A DNA stretch of 64,000 nucleotides from Treponema sp. UBA4377 (GTDB taxonomy: Bacteria > Spirochaetota > Spirochaetia > Treponematales > Treponemataceae), in the NCBI GenBank assembly GCA_002391235.1, contig DGRX01000025.1, positions 1 to 64,000 of the forward strand, read 5' to 3'. The translations under genes and the position numbers were made by a program. Below, in pieces: positions 36,425-44,872 of the stretch. The stretch's first letter is position 1; every line of letters begins with the position of its first letter. Under the pieces are notes generated by a model. That model saw only the letters and a program-made list of their open reading frames with translations. It ran no database searches and was not told where the DNA came from.

Positions 36425-37939
36425 ATGCGCGGCGTGAAGATTCCCTATGAACTGCAAAAAATGAATTCTCTCTTTGAGGCGGCGGGCTTTGAGGCTTACC
36501 TTGTGGGCGGAGCCGTGCGCGACGAGATTATGGGAAAGGGCGCTCACGACTGGGACGTTGCGACGAACGCAAAGCCCGAGGACGTGATTAAAATTTTCCG
36601 CCGCGTCATTCCAACCGGAATCAAGCACGGCACCGTCACCGTTCACTTTATGAAAAAAGCGATAGAAGTGACCACCTTCCGCACCGAAAGCGATTACTCC
36701 GACGGCCGCCACCCGGACAAGGTCGAGTACGCGGGCCATATCGAAGAAGACTTAAGCCGCCGCGACTTTACGATGAACGCGATGGCGGCAAGCCTTGCCG
36801 ACGGCCATATTGTCGACCCTTACGGCGGCGCGGACGACATACAAAAAAAGACGATTCGCGCGGTGGGCGAGCCTTTCGAGCGCTTTATGGAAGACGGCCT
36901 CCGTCCTGTGCGCGCGGTCCGCTTTGCCTCGCAGCTTGGCTTTAAGATAGAAGAAAAAACTTGGGCCGCCATTTTGCGGGAGGACATACTAAAAAAGGCG
37001 GCCGGCATTTCCTTGGAGCGCTTTAGGGACGAGTTTTGCAAAATCCTTTTGTCGAGCGTTCCGTCCGTCGGCCTTAAGCTTTTGGAAGAAAGCGGCCTTC
37101 TAAAGATTTTTATCCCGGAACTTTTGCAAGGCCGAGCCTGCGTCCAAAGCGACGAGCGGGGCTTTCACAGCTTTGACGTTTTGGACCACAACTTTTACGC
37201 CTGCGACGGAGCGGTCTTGCGCGGCGCTTCCGAGGCTTGCGACAAGTTTAGTTCTAGCGGCGCTTCCGACTCTTCTGAACAATCTCCGGCCGACAAGCTC
37301 TTGATTTTGCGTCTGGCCGCGCTTTTTCACGACGTGGCAAAGCCTTCATGCAAGCGCGTCGTTCCGGCGGAGGGCGATGGCGGCCGGCAGTCTTTGTCTT
37401 GCGATCAATCTTCGGCAGGCGCGAAAATCACCTTTTACAACCATGAAGTCGCAGGCGAAAAAATGGCGCGCGGCATTTTGGTCCGCCTAAAATTTTCCAA
37501 CGCGCAAATAGACGCGGTTTGCCATCTTATAAAAGAGCACATGTTCAACTACGAAAGCTCTTGGTCCGACGCCGCCGTCCGCCGCTTTGTCCAGCGGGTA
37601 GGGAAGGAAAACATCGACGCTCTCTTTGACCTTCGCCTTGCCGACATTTACGGAATGAAGCGCGTAAAAGTCCGCCTGCATGACACGGCTGTTTGCGGAA
37701 AGCTTTTGGAATTGCGCTCTCGCGTCGACAAGGCCTTGCAAGAAAAAAGCGCGATGGGCCTAAAGGATTTGGCCGTTAACGGCGGCGACTTGATCGCGCT
37801 TGGAATTCCCGCCGGGAAGAAAATGGGCGCGATTCTAAAGGAGCTTTTTGAGGCCGTTACCGACGACCCGGCGATGAACAGCCGCGACGCGCTTCTAGGT
37901 CTTGCGAAGAATTTATACAGCGAAAAATATTCAGGTTAG
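36425..37939 (+). CDS. cca: CCA tRNA nucleotidyltransferase with HD domain
   Basis: A 504-residue class II tRNA nucleotidyltransferase that adds or repairs the 3' CCA. Head domain: YLVGGAVRDEIMG (G28-D33), catalytic D42-W-D44, 'FPTGIKHGTVTV'-like region and RRDFTMNAMA. Neck: DPYGGADDIQKKTIRAVGEP and RPVRAVRFASQLGF. An HD phosphohydrolase domain starts near residue 302 (LFHDVAKP) and continues to HLIKEHMF. The two tRNAs in the window lack CCA, so the enzyme must add CCA, not only repair it. Ser/Asp-rich low-complexity inserts lie at ~270-290 and ~312-330, around the HD motif. Shine-Dalgarno GGAG nine bases before the ATG. Confidence 0.92.
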   Translation: MRGVKIPYELQKMNSLFEAAGFEAYLVGGAVRDEIMGKGAHDWDVATNAKPEDVIKIFRRVIPTGIKHGTVTVHFMKKAIEVTTFRTESDYSDGRHPDKVEYAGHIEEDLSRRDFTMNAMAASLADGHIVDPYGGADDIQKKTIRAVGEPFERFMEDGLRPVRAVRFASQLGFKIEEKTWAAILREDILKKAAGISLERFRDEFCKILLSSVPSVGLKLLEESGLLKIFIPELLQGRACVQSDERGFHSFDVLDHNFYACDGAVLRGASEACDKFSSSGASDSSEQSPADKLLILRLAALFHDVAKPSCKRVVPAEGDGGRQSLSCDQSSAGAKITFYNHEVAGEKMARGILVRLKFSNAQIDAVCHLIKEHMFNYESSWSDAAVRRFVQRVGKENIDALFDLRLADIYGMKRVKVRLHDTAVCGKLLELRSRVDKALQEKSAMGLKDLAVNGGDLIALGIPAGKKMGAILKELFEAVTDDPAMNSRDALLGLAKNLYSEKYSG

Positions 37940-38003
37940 CCCGCCGCTCCAATTTTAGGCTTGCGGGCCGCGCCGCTTATAGGCTTGCGGCAAATCTCCG
38001 CGC
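37940..38003. repeat. Convergent gap with two TAGGCTTGCGG copies
   Basis: The gap between the convergent cca and 38004 genes holds TTAGGCTTGCGG (from 37955) and ATAGGCTTGCGG (from 37979). Two related copies (TAGGCTTGCAA) occur in the other convergent gap at 58213-58272. They may be part of a dispersed element or terminator. Confidence 0.4.
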
Positions 38004-38375
38004 TTAAGCCGTTCCTTCCGCCAAAACCAAAACCGTTCTAGCCGAAAGCGCGATCGCAACAGAAAGAATTACGCAAATTATATAGAAAACTAACGTGATT
38101 ATCTTTTTTGTGAACGTGAACTTTGACAGAATCGAGTCCAAGACCATAAAAATCGTGGCTAAAATCGACGCGAAAATCAAGGTTATGGAAAGGTAGATAA
38201 GGCTTTGCAAAATAAAGGCTTGGCTTTGGTCAAGGAACTCCTGGCTGTTTCCCGCGATGTACAAAAGCGCCAAAGAAACGACCAGCATGAATGAAAAAAC
38301 GGCCATGCGGAAAAAGATTTTTTGCATCAAGTAGACAAAAGGAGCCAAGCGCAATTTTGAAAATTTAATTTGCAT
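38004..38375 (-). CDS. Small three-helix membrane protein of unknown function
   Basis: A 123-residue protein with a short basic N-terminus and three strong membrane segments (about residues 22-42, 52-78 and 92-115). No family is recognised. It is divergent from the next gene, and the two promoters overlap: TTGAAA (38406-38411), 17 bp, TATAAA (38383-38388) on this strand. The -10 box ends seven bases before the ATG, so the mRNA is probably leaderless. The arrangement suggests a functional link with the SPFH-like protein next door, but this is inference. Confidence 0.7.
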   Translation of the reverse strand: MQIKFSKLRLAPFVYLMQKIFFRMAVFSFMLVVSLALLYIAGNSQEFLDQSQAFILQSLIYLSITLIFASILATIFMVLDSILSKFTFTKKIITLVFYIICVILSVAIALSARTVLVLAEGTA

Positions 38376-38376
38376 C

Positions 38377-38406
38377 TTGAATTTTATACCGAATTTCCAT
38401 TATAAT
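38377..38406 (+). promoter_or_regulatory. Promoter of the SPFH-like gene
   Basis: TTGAAT (38377-38382), 18 bp, TATAAT (38401-38406). The -10 box ends six bases before the ATG at 38413. It covers the same DNA as the opposite-strand promoter of the 38004-38375 gene. Confidence 0.6.
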
Positions 38407-38411
38407 TTCAA
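38383..38411 (-). promoter_or_regulatory. Promoter of the small membrane protein, interleaved
   Basis: Minus strand TTGAAA (38406-38411), 17 bp, TATAAA (38383-38388). Its -35 box overlaps the -10 box of the plus-strand promoter by one base. Confidence 0.58.
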
Positions 38412-38412
38412 T

Positions 38413-39255
38413 ATGAAAAAAAGAACTTCGTTTTTTTTGTCTCTCGTAATTTTGCTTGGCTTTTCGGGCTTTGTCTTTTACACAGGTTGGACGCAGTTCA
38501 AGGTTGATTCCGGCAATGTGGGAATCGTCGTTTCAAAGACAGGCGGAGTCAATCCAAATCCAATCACGCATGACAAATTTTCTTGGTCCTGGGAATTTCT
38601 TTTGCCGACAAACGCCCGCGTGGTAAATTTTGTTCCAAAAACTCTAAGCTTTCAAAAGTCATCTTCCGGCCTTTTGCCGAGCGGAGGCGAATACGCGAAG
38701 GTTTTTAACGGAGCGGCCGACTTTTCTTACGCCTTTGATTTTTCGATTGACGTAAAGGCCTCTATCGATGAAATTTGCGCCTTGCTAAAGGCGGGCGAAA
38801 TAAAAAGCCAGGACGACTTGGAAAAACTTTTGGAGCGCAAGGCCGAAAACTTTGCAAGCTTGGCCGCGCAAAAAATTCTTTCGGCGGCGCTTTCCAGCGC
38901 TGGAACTGATTTTTCAAAAGCCCAGAGCCTTGTCGATGACGCTGCAAAGGAATACTCCGGAGCGCAAAAAGGCTCGTTTGAAATTCAATCAGTTACATTA
39001 AAAAAATTCTCAGTTCCGGACATAGCCTTGTACAAAAAAGCCGCCGCTTCTTACGAAGAGTACGCCAAGGCTTTGAGCGACGCCGCGGCGAAGAACGCCC
39101 AAAAGGAAGCGGAAGAAAGCTCTCGTTTTAAGACGACGATGCAAAAGATGGAAAGCCTTGGAGAGACCTTAAAAAAGTATCCAGAGCTTTCTGACATGAT
39201 AAAGAATTCCGACAACATAAACAAAACTTTGCAGACGATTGACTCGATAGAGTAG
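38413..39255 (+). CDS. Membrane-anchored SPFH/band-7-like protein (tentative)
   Basis: A 280-residue protein with one N-terminal membrane anchor (residues ~4-26). It then has 'FKVDSGNVGIVVSKTGGVNP', which resembles the start of SPFH/prohibitin domains, and further on 'FEIQSVTLKKFSVPDIALYK', like the end of that domain. The last ~70 residues are an Ala/Glu/Lys-rich coiled coil. Similarity is pattern-based and weak, so 'unknown membrane protein' is a fair alternative. The start is the ATG at 38413, supported by the promoter. It is divergent from a small membrane protein and followed 22 bases later by chorismate mutase. Confidence 0.6.
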   Translation: MKKRTSFFLSLVILLGFSGFVFYTGWTQFKVDSGNVGIVVSKTGGVNPNPITHDKFSWSWEFLLPTNARVVNFVPKTLSFQKSSSGLLPSGGEYAKVFNGAADFSYAFDFSIDVKASIDEICALLKAGEIKSQDDLEKLLERKAENFASLAAQKILSAALSSAGTDFSKAQSLVDDAAKEYSGAQKGSFEIQSVTLKKFSVPDIALYKKAAASYEEYAKALSDAAAKNAQKEAEESSRFKTTMQKMESLGETLKKYPELSDMIKNSDNINKTLQTIDSIE

Positions 39256-39276
39256 CGGCTGATACGGACAACGATT

Positions 39277-39645
39277 ATGGAAAAAAGAGTGTATGCCGCC
39301 CGCGGCGCTATTTTTGCGGAAAACACAAAAGAGTCGATACAGGAAAAAGCCGTAAAGCTTTTTAACGCCGTCGTGGAAAAAAACGGAATCGCAAGCGACG
39401 ATGTCGTTTCATTGCAATGGACGATGACAAAAGACTTGGATTCGATGAACCCCGCCACCGCCTTGCGGCTTGGAAAGACATTGATTCAAGCCAGCGAAAT
39501 TCCTCTCTTTTGCTCGCAGGAAGCCTTTATCCAAGGCGGACGAAGCGGCGTGATTAGAATGTTGCTTACGGCCTACATGAGCCATAAGCCTGTTCATGTG
39601 TTTTTAGACGGAGCCGAGGCCTTGCGCCCGGACATTTCAAAATGA
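39277..39645 (+). CDS. aroH: Chorismate mutase, AroH type
   Basis: A 122-residue monofunctional chorismate mutase of the Bacillus AroH fold, which rearranges chorismate to prephenate for Phe and Tyr synthesis. Family features are 'YAARGAIFAENTKESI' (active-site Arg), 'DDVVSLQWTMTKDLDSMNPA' (the S-x-x-F/W-T-x-T-x-D-L region) and the C-terminal 'IRMLLTAYMSH'. Length is normal. It overlaps glgA by four bases (ATGA). That pairing is not a pathway link and is probably just operon packing. Confidence 0.9.
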   Translation: MEKRVYAARGAIFAENTKESIQEKAVKLFNAVVEKNGIASDDVVSLQWTMTKDLDSMNPATALRLGKTLIQASEIPLFCSQEAFIQGGRSGVIRMLLTAYMSHKPVHVFLDGAEALRPDISK

Positions 39646-41201
39646 AGATTTGGATGGTGGCCCGCGAATACGCGGGAATCGCCGAAGCCGGCGGCGTGAA
39701 AAATGTAGTCTGCTCTCTTGCCGAAGCCTTGGCGCGGCAGGGACACGAGGTTAGGTGCTTTGTTCCTTTTTATGGCTGCGTCAATCCCCAAAGCCTTGGA
39801 ACCTTCATGCAAAACAAATACAGTTCGGTCGTGGAATCCGCCGGCGAAAAGTACGCCATTTCCTATTCGACTGGATTCTTGAACGGCGTTCAAATAATTT
39901 TGGTCGGCGCGCAATGCTTTTGGTCCAAGCAAAACGTATACACTTACTGCGCCGCCGACTTGCAAATTTTTCCTGACTGCAAAATAGGCGAAGGCTACGC
40001 CGAGCAGCATTTGATGAACACAGTTTTTGAAAAGGCGATCTTGGCTTTTGGCGAAGAGTATTGCTCTAAAGAAGACTCTCCGCAAATAGTTCATTGCCAT
40101 GACGCGTGCGCGGCAGCCTTGCCTGCGATAATCAGTTGCAATAAAGTTCATTCTTTTGACAAGACAAAATATGTCGTCACAATTCACAACGCGGGCCCTT
40201 ACTACCACCACGAGTTTAAGGACGTTGACGAAGCGTTTTTTTACACAGGAATAAAAAGAGAGATTCTTGAAAAGTCAAAGAACGGAGAAAGGGTCGAGCC
40301 TTATTTGCTTGCAAGCCAGTTTGGCGCTTTGACAACAGTTTCTCCGGACTACGCCAAGGAACTTTGCGATCCCAACAATCCCAATACCGACGGACTTTCG
40401 AAAATTTTCGCCGAGCGAAAAATTCCCATTTTGGGAATCACTAACGGTTTTGACATCGCCCGCTACGAGCCGGAAAATGCAAACGCCTCGCGCCTGCCTT
40501 ATGAATACAGTCCGGAAAAGCTTGACCTTGAGGGCAAATACAAGACAAGAAAATATTTTTTGGAAAAAATCGCCTGCCGCGACGCTCCTGAAATTAACGG
40601 AATGCCAAGAAGCGGCTACTTGGACGGCGAGGGAAGGGTGTACTTTGCCTACCACGGCCGCCTTGTAAGGCAAAAGGGAATCCTGCTTTTGCTTGACGCC
40701 GCGCGCGAATTGTTAAAGAATGTTCCCGAAGCGCGCCTTGTCATAAACGGCCAGGGAGAAGAAGAGTTAAAGGAAATGTGCTCGGCTTTTGCCAACGAGT
40801 TTAGGGGAAAGGTTGTCTTTTATTACGGCTACGAAAAAGCCATGAGCCGAATGTTCACCGCGGCGGCAGACTTTGCCCTTTTGCCCAGCGAGTTTGAGCC
40901 ATGCGGAACGGAAGACTTTATCGCCCAAATTTACGGAACTATTCCCGTGGCGCACGCAACCGGCGGCCTAAAGAAAATCCTTAACGGAAAGACAGGCTTT
41001 TTGTACGAGCCCAACACGCCGGAACGCTTGGCCGCCTTGATGGCGGAGCTTTCGCAAAAAAAGCTTAAAAACGCAAAGTGCTACGACAAAATAATCCAAA
41101 AGGCCGCAAGGCATCTTAAGGAAAAATATTCCTGGAAAAGCGTCGCAAAGGAACAGTACGAGCGCCTTTATTGGGAACTGATGTTCGGAAAGCAGCGCTA
41201 G
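39642..41201 (+). CDS. glgA: Glycogen synthase (GT5)
   Basis: A 519-residue GT5 glycosyltransferase that extends alpha-1,4-glucan from ADP- or UDP-glucose. N-terminal domain: 'MVAREYAGIAEAGGVKNVVC', 'GHEVRCFVPFYG', 'IVHCHDACAAALPA' and 'VVTIHNAGPY'. C-terminal domain: 'AYHGRLVRQKGILLLLDA', 'FALLPSEFEPCG' (the conserved E-x-x-x-C-G) and 'VAHATGGLKKIL'. The nucleotide-sugar motif that normally reads K-x-G-G-L is EAGGV here, so the usual Lys is replaced by Glu, a divergence worth noting. Length is normal. Coupled to aroH by a four-base overlap. Confidence 0.88.
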   Translation: MKIWMVAREYAGIAEAGGVKNVVCSLAEALARQGHEVRCFVPFYGCVNPQSLGTFMQNKYSSVVESAGEKYAISYSTGFLNGVQIILVGAQCFWSKQNVYTYCAADLQIFPDCKIGEGYAEQHLMNTVFEKAILAFGEEYCSKEDSPQIVHCHDACAAALPAIISCNKVHSFDKTKYVVTIHNAGPYYHHEFKDVDEAFFYTGIKREILEKSKNGERVEPYLLASQFGALTTVSPDYAKELCDPNNPNTDGLSKIFAERKIPILGITNGFDIARYEPENANASRLPYEYSPEKLDLEGKYKTRKYFLEKIACRDAPEINGMPRSGYLDGEGRVYFAYHGRLVRQKGILLLLDAARELLKNVPEARLVINGQGEEELKEMCSAFANEFRGKVVFYYGYEKAMSRMFTAAADFALLPSEFEPCGTEDFIAQIYGTIPVAHATGGLKKILNGKTGFLYEPNTPERLAALMAELSQKKLKNAKCYDKIIQKAARHLKEKYSWKSVAKEQYERLYWELMFGKQR

Positions 41202-41219
41202 AAGCGCCCTCGCTAGTTC

Positions 41220-41248
41220 TTGAACATTCCCCCCAAATTCATTATAAT
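41220..41248 (+). promoter_or_regulatory. metG promoter
   Basis: TTGAAC (41220-41225), 17 bp, TATAAT (41243-41248). A ~24-base leader with Shine-Dalgarno GAGGAAAG leads to the ATG at 41279. Confidence 0.72.
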
Positions 41249-41278
41249 ATTTCAACTTAAATTTATAGAGGAAAGCAG

Positions 41279-43573
41279 ATGAAAAGAAGACTCGTGACCT
41301 CGGCCTTGCCGTATGTAAACAACATTCCCCACTTGGGAAACTTGATACAAATGCTCAGCGCGGACGTTTACGCGCGCTTTTGCCGAAGCCGGGGCTACGA
41401 CACTCTTTATGTTTGCGGAACCGACGAATACGGAACCGCGACCGAGACAAAGGCGCTGGAGGAAAAAAAGACTCCGCGCGAGCTTTGCGACTACTACTTT
41501 AAGGAACACACAAAAATCTACGACTGGTTCCACATCGACTTTGACATTTTTGGCCGCACTTCAAATCCTGAATGCACAGAGCGCACGCAAGAGCTTTACA
41601 AGGACTTGGAAAAGAACGGTTACATCGTTGAAAAAACAAACACCCAGCTTTACTGCCCCAAGTGCCAGCGCTTTTTGGCCGACCGCTACGTTCACGGCGT
41701 TTGCCCCAAGTGCGGAAGCGACAAGGCGCGCGGAGACCAGTGCGACGACTGCGGAAGCCTTCTTGACCCGATTGAATTGAAAGAGCCAAAGTGCTCCACT
41801 TGCGGCGCGACCCCAGAGCCAAAAGAGACCAAGCATCTTTACATAAACCTTCCGGCCATCAGCCAAAAGCTAAACGAATGGATGGAAAAAACTAGCGCCG
41901 AAGGAAAGTGGAGCGACAACGCGATAAACATCACAAAGGCATGGATTCGCGACGGCCTAAACGAAAGGGCCATCACCCGCGACTTAAAGTGGGGCATTCC
42001 CGTTCCGCGCGAAGGCTACGAGAACAAGGTCTTCTACGTTTGGTTCAACGCTCCGATCGGCTACATTTCAATCACCCAGCAGCTTGCGAACGAGCTTAAG
42101 GCGGCGGGAAAAGATTCCTTTGACTGGCAGTCTTGGTGGCAGCCCAAGGACAAGGACGTGGAATTGTTCCAGTTTATTGGAAAGGACAACATTCCCTTCC
42201 ACACGGTGATTTTCCCTTGCACGCTTTTGGGAAGCGGCCGCGACTGGACAAAGCTTTACCACATGAGTTCGACTGAATACTTGAATTACGAGGACGGAAA
42301 GTTCTCAAAAAGCCGCGGAGTCGGTGTCTTTGGAAGCGACGCGATAGAGACCGGAATCCCAGCCGACGCTTGGCGCTTTTACATTTTCTACAACAGGCCT
42401 GAAAAACAAGACTTTCAGTTCACTTGGAAGGACTTCCAGGAAAAGCTTAATTCGGAGCTTGTCGGCAATTTGGGAAACCTCGTCAACCGAACGCTCTTGT
42501 TCGTCAACAAGTACTACGAGGGAAAAATTCCTTCCGCGCCCGTCGACGAAGAATTGTGGGCCAAGGTCCGAGCGCTTGAAGAAAAAATCACCGACAACAT
42601 GGAGTGGGCCAACCTTAAGGACGCCTTCCGCCAAATGTTCGAGATCGCCGACATTTGCAACAAGGCTTTCCAAGCCGCCGAGCCGTGGAAGGCGCGGAAC
42701 GAAGACCCCGCCAAGGCCGAAAAGCTCATTCACAACCTTTGCTATGTAATCAAGGACTTGATGATCATGGCCCACGCCTTTATGCCCCAGTACACGCAAA
42801 AAGTCATGGGCTATTTTGGAAAGACCATAAAGGAAAGCCGCATAGGCCAGCCCACGCTTGAGGGCTTGGACTGGTCCGACTTGGGCAAAATGGAAGGCTT
42901 GGACTCTCTTGGCCCGACAGAGATTTACTTCACTCCGATGGACAAAAAGACCATGGAAGCCTTTAGGGAAAAATTCTCAGGAAGCCAAAAGGAACGGAAG
43001 GAAGGCGGACAAAAGAAAGAAAAAGTCAAAAAGGCCGCCAAAGAGGAGCCGGCTCCCTTGCCGCCCGCCGAGCAGCCCGCGCACTTTAACAAGAACATCG
43101 AGCTTCGCGTGGCAAAAATCCTTAAGGTTGACAACAACCCCGAGGGCGACAAATTGTATGTCGAGACCATGGACGACGGAAGCGGAAAAGAGCGCATAGT
43201 CCAGTCCGGTCTTCGCCAATACCTTAAGCCCGAGGACTTGATTGGAAAGAACATAATTTTGGCGGCCAACTTGGCCCCCCGAAAAATGCGCGGAATCGAA
43301 AGCCACGGAATGCTCCTCGCCGCCGACTACAAGGACGCGGACGGAAAGGATTGCGTCGAAGTTTTGACCGCGCCTTGGGCCAAGCCCGGCGACCCGGTAA
43401 TTTTGGAAGGCGCCGACCCGGCCTTTAAAAAGCCCGACGTCATCGACATTGACACTTTCTGCGCGGTCGAAATCAAGACCGTAAACAAGAGCGTTCAAAT
43501 CGGCGGCGTGAACCTTGTTGTCGGCGGAAAGGCCGTCACGACAGAATTTACGGTTAACGGAGACATTCACTAA
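41279..43573 (+). CDS. metG: Methionyl-tRNA synthetase
   Basis: A 764-residue class I synthetase charging tRNA-Met. HIGH box PYVNNIPHLGNL, a zinc knuckle with four CxxC-type pairs (CPKCQRF, CPKCGSDK, QCDDCGS, KCSTCGA), KMSKS as GKFSKSRG, and an anticodon domain. A Lys/Glu/Ala/Pro linker (residues ~575-605) joins the C-terminal EMAP/Trbp111-like tRNA-binding domain (NIELRVAKILKVDNNPEGDK, RKMRGIESHGMLLAA). There is an extra ~50-residue tail. The promoter at 41220-41248 and the Shine-Dalgarno set the start. It is followed with no gap by a FemAB-like gene that starts with TTG. Confidence 0.95.
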   Translation: MKRRLVTSALPYVNNIPHLGNLIQMLSADVYARFCRSRGYDTLYVCGTDEYGTATETKALEEKKTPRELCDYYFKEHTKIYDWFHIDFDIFGRTSNPECTERTQELYKDLEKNGYIVEKTNTQLYCPKCQRFLADRYVHGVCPKCGSDKARGDQCDDCGSLLDPIELKEPKCSTCGATPEPKETKHLYINLPAISQKLNEWMEKTSAEGKWSDNAINITKAWIRDGLNERAITRDLKWGIPVPREGYENKVFYVWFNAPIGYISITQQLANELKAAGKDSFDWQSWWQPKDKDVELFQFIGKDNIPFHTVIFPCTLLGSGRDWTKLYHMSSTEYLNYEDGKFSKSRGVGVFGSDAIETGIPADAWRFYIFYNRPEKQDFQFTWKDFQEKLNSELVGNLGNLVNRTLLFVNKYYEGKIPSAPVDEELWAKVRALEEKITDNMEWANLKDAFRQMFEIADICNKAFQAAEPWKARNEDPAKAEKLIHNLCYVIKDLMIMAHAFMPQYTQKVMGYFGKTIKESRIGQPTLEGLDWSDLGKMEGLDSLGPTEIYFTPMDKKTMEAFREKFSGSQKERKEGGQKKEKVKKAAKEEPAPLPPAEQPAHFNKNIELRVAKILKVDNNPEGDKLYVETMDDGSGKERIVQSGLRQYLKPEDLIGKNIILAANLAPRKMRGIESHGMLLAADYKDADGKDCVEVLTAPWAKPGDPVILEGADPAFKKPDVIDIDTFCAVEIKTVNKSVQIGGVNLVVGGKAVTTEFTVNGDIH

Positions 43574-44869
43574 TTGTCCTGCGTCACTGTTCAAAAGCTG
43601 GAATTCTCCCCAAGCGGAAACGAAGGCTCTTTTTTGCAAACTCCCTTTTGGGGCCTCTTTAAGTCGCGCCACGGCTGGAAATTGATCCGGGCCCGCGCGT
43701 CTTTTGGCGCGGAAGAAAACCGTTCGCAAGCCAAAGACGGCGCGGCTAAAGAAAACGCTTTGAAAGCCCAAGAGGCGGGCGGCTTTGACTTTTCGATTTT
43801 GGTCCGCTCTTTCGCGCGCGGCTTTTTTAGTCTGGCCTACGTTCCGCTTTTTCCGAGCGAAAAAGCCTTTAAGTTTTTGCAAGCCAAAGAGGGCGGCGTA
43901 GCGAACGGCAGCGCCAGCTCGAACGAGGGCGGCGAAACTAATTCTAGCGCCGGCTCGAACGAGGGCGGCTTGTCTGGTTTCGCGGCCGCGCCAAGTCCAA
44001 AAGTTTTTTGCGCCGAGCTTGACCAATTGGCGGCCGCGCTAAAGGCACTTTTGCCTTCCAACACGATTTGCGTCCGCTTTGACCCGCAAGTTGAATTTCC
44101 TGAGCCCGACGAGCGCGACGAGTTTAACAAAAGCGTAAAAGCCGCCGCAAAAAAAGGCCGCTTTTTGTGCGAAAAAAACGCGGTGGACATCCAGCCGCCC
44201 GACACGACGCAAGTTGACTTGACGCGGACCGAAGAAGAAATCTTGGCCGCGATGAAAAACAAGTGGAGATACAACGTAAACCTTGCCAAAAGGAAGGGCG
44301 TTCAAATCCAAAAAATATCCGGAAACAGTCTCAACTTGTCTGATTTTGTAGACATTTTTTACGATTTGTACAAGGAAACAAGCGCGCGCGACGGCATCGC
44401 GATGCATGCAAAGGCCTATTACAAGGACTTGCTTGAGCTTTCGGCCCAAGAGGCGCAAAAAGGAAGCGATGTTCCACAAGTGAATCTTTACGTGGCAAGC
44501 CACGAGGGCGACAACTTGGGCGCCATCATGACGCTTTTTTCAAAGACCGAAAGCGTTTACCTTTACGGCTGTTCCTCCAACAAAAAAAGAAATTTAATGC
44601 CAAACTTCCTCTTGCAGTGGACGGCGATGAGCGACGCCAAGGCTTACGGAAGCCGCTATTACGACATGTACGGAATGCCGCCGACCGACGACCCAAGCCA
44701 CCCGATGCATGGCCTTTATCTTTTTAAGACCGGCTTTGGCGGGCGGAACGTTCACCGCGCCGGTAGCTATGACGTTCCGCTAAAAGGAATATACAAACTT
44801 TGCGTTCTTGCGGAAGGCGCCAGGGCTTTTTGGCATAAAAAAATATTGAAGAAAATTCGCGGACGGTAA
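43574..44869 (+). CDS. FemAB-like peptidoglycan bridge / GNAT acyltransferase
   Basis: A 431-residue protein of the FemAB/lipid II:glycine glycyltransferase superfamily, which uses aminoacyl-tRNA to add amino acids to peptidoglycan precursors or related substrates. Conserved parts are 'KNKWRYNVNLAKRKGVQI' (R-x-N-I-x-x-A-x-K-like), 'LYGCSSNKKRNLMPNFLLQW' and 'RYYDMYGMPPTDDPSHPMHG' with 'LYLFKTGFGG', as in FemX-type proteins. A Gly/Ser/Asn insert with two AGSNEGG-like copies lies at ~112-136. The start is the TTG right after the metG stop, with GGAGA ten bases upstream. Linkage with metG suits a tRNA-dependent enzyme, but this is inference. Confidence 0.82.
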   Translation: MSCVTVQKLEFSPSGNEGSFLQTPFWGLFKSRHGWKLIRARASFGAEENRSQAKDGAAKENALKAQEAGGFDFSILVRSFARGFFSLAYVPLFPSEKAFKFLQAKEGGVANGSASSNEGGETNSSAGSNEGGLSGFAAAPSPKVFCAELDQLAAALKALLPSNTICVRFDPQVEFPEPDERDEFNKSVKAAAKKGRFLCEKNAVDIQPPDTTQVDLTRTEEEILAAMKNKWRYNVNLAKRKGVQIQKISGNSLNLSDFVDIFYDLYKETSARDGIAMHAKAYYKDLLELSAQEAQKGSDVPQVNLYVASHEGDNLGAIMTLFSKTESVYLYGCSSNKKRNLMPNFLLQWTAMSDAKAYGSRYYDMYGMPPTDDPSHPMHGLYLFKTGFGGRNVHRAGSYDVPLKGIYKLCVLAEGARAFWHKKILKKIRGR

Positions 44870-44872
44870 AAT

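Noticed and set aside
42977..44026. Long 349-residue open frame on the minus strand across metG and the FemAB-like gene
   Set aside because: Antisense to two well-supported genes, low complexity and no family resemblance; produced by codon bias.
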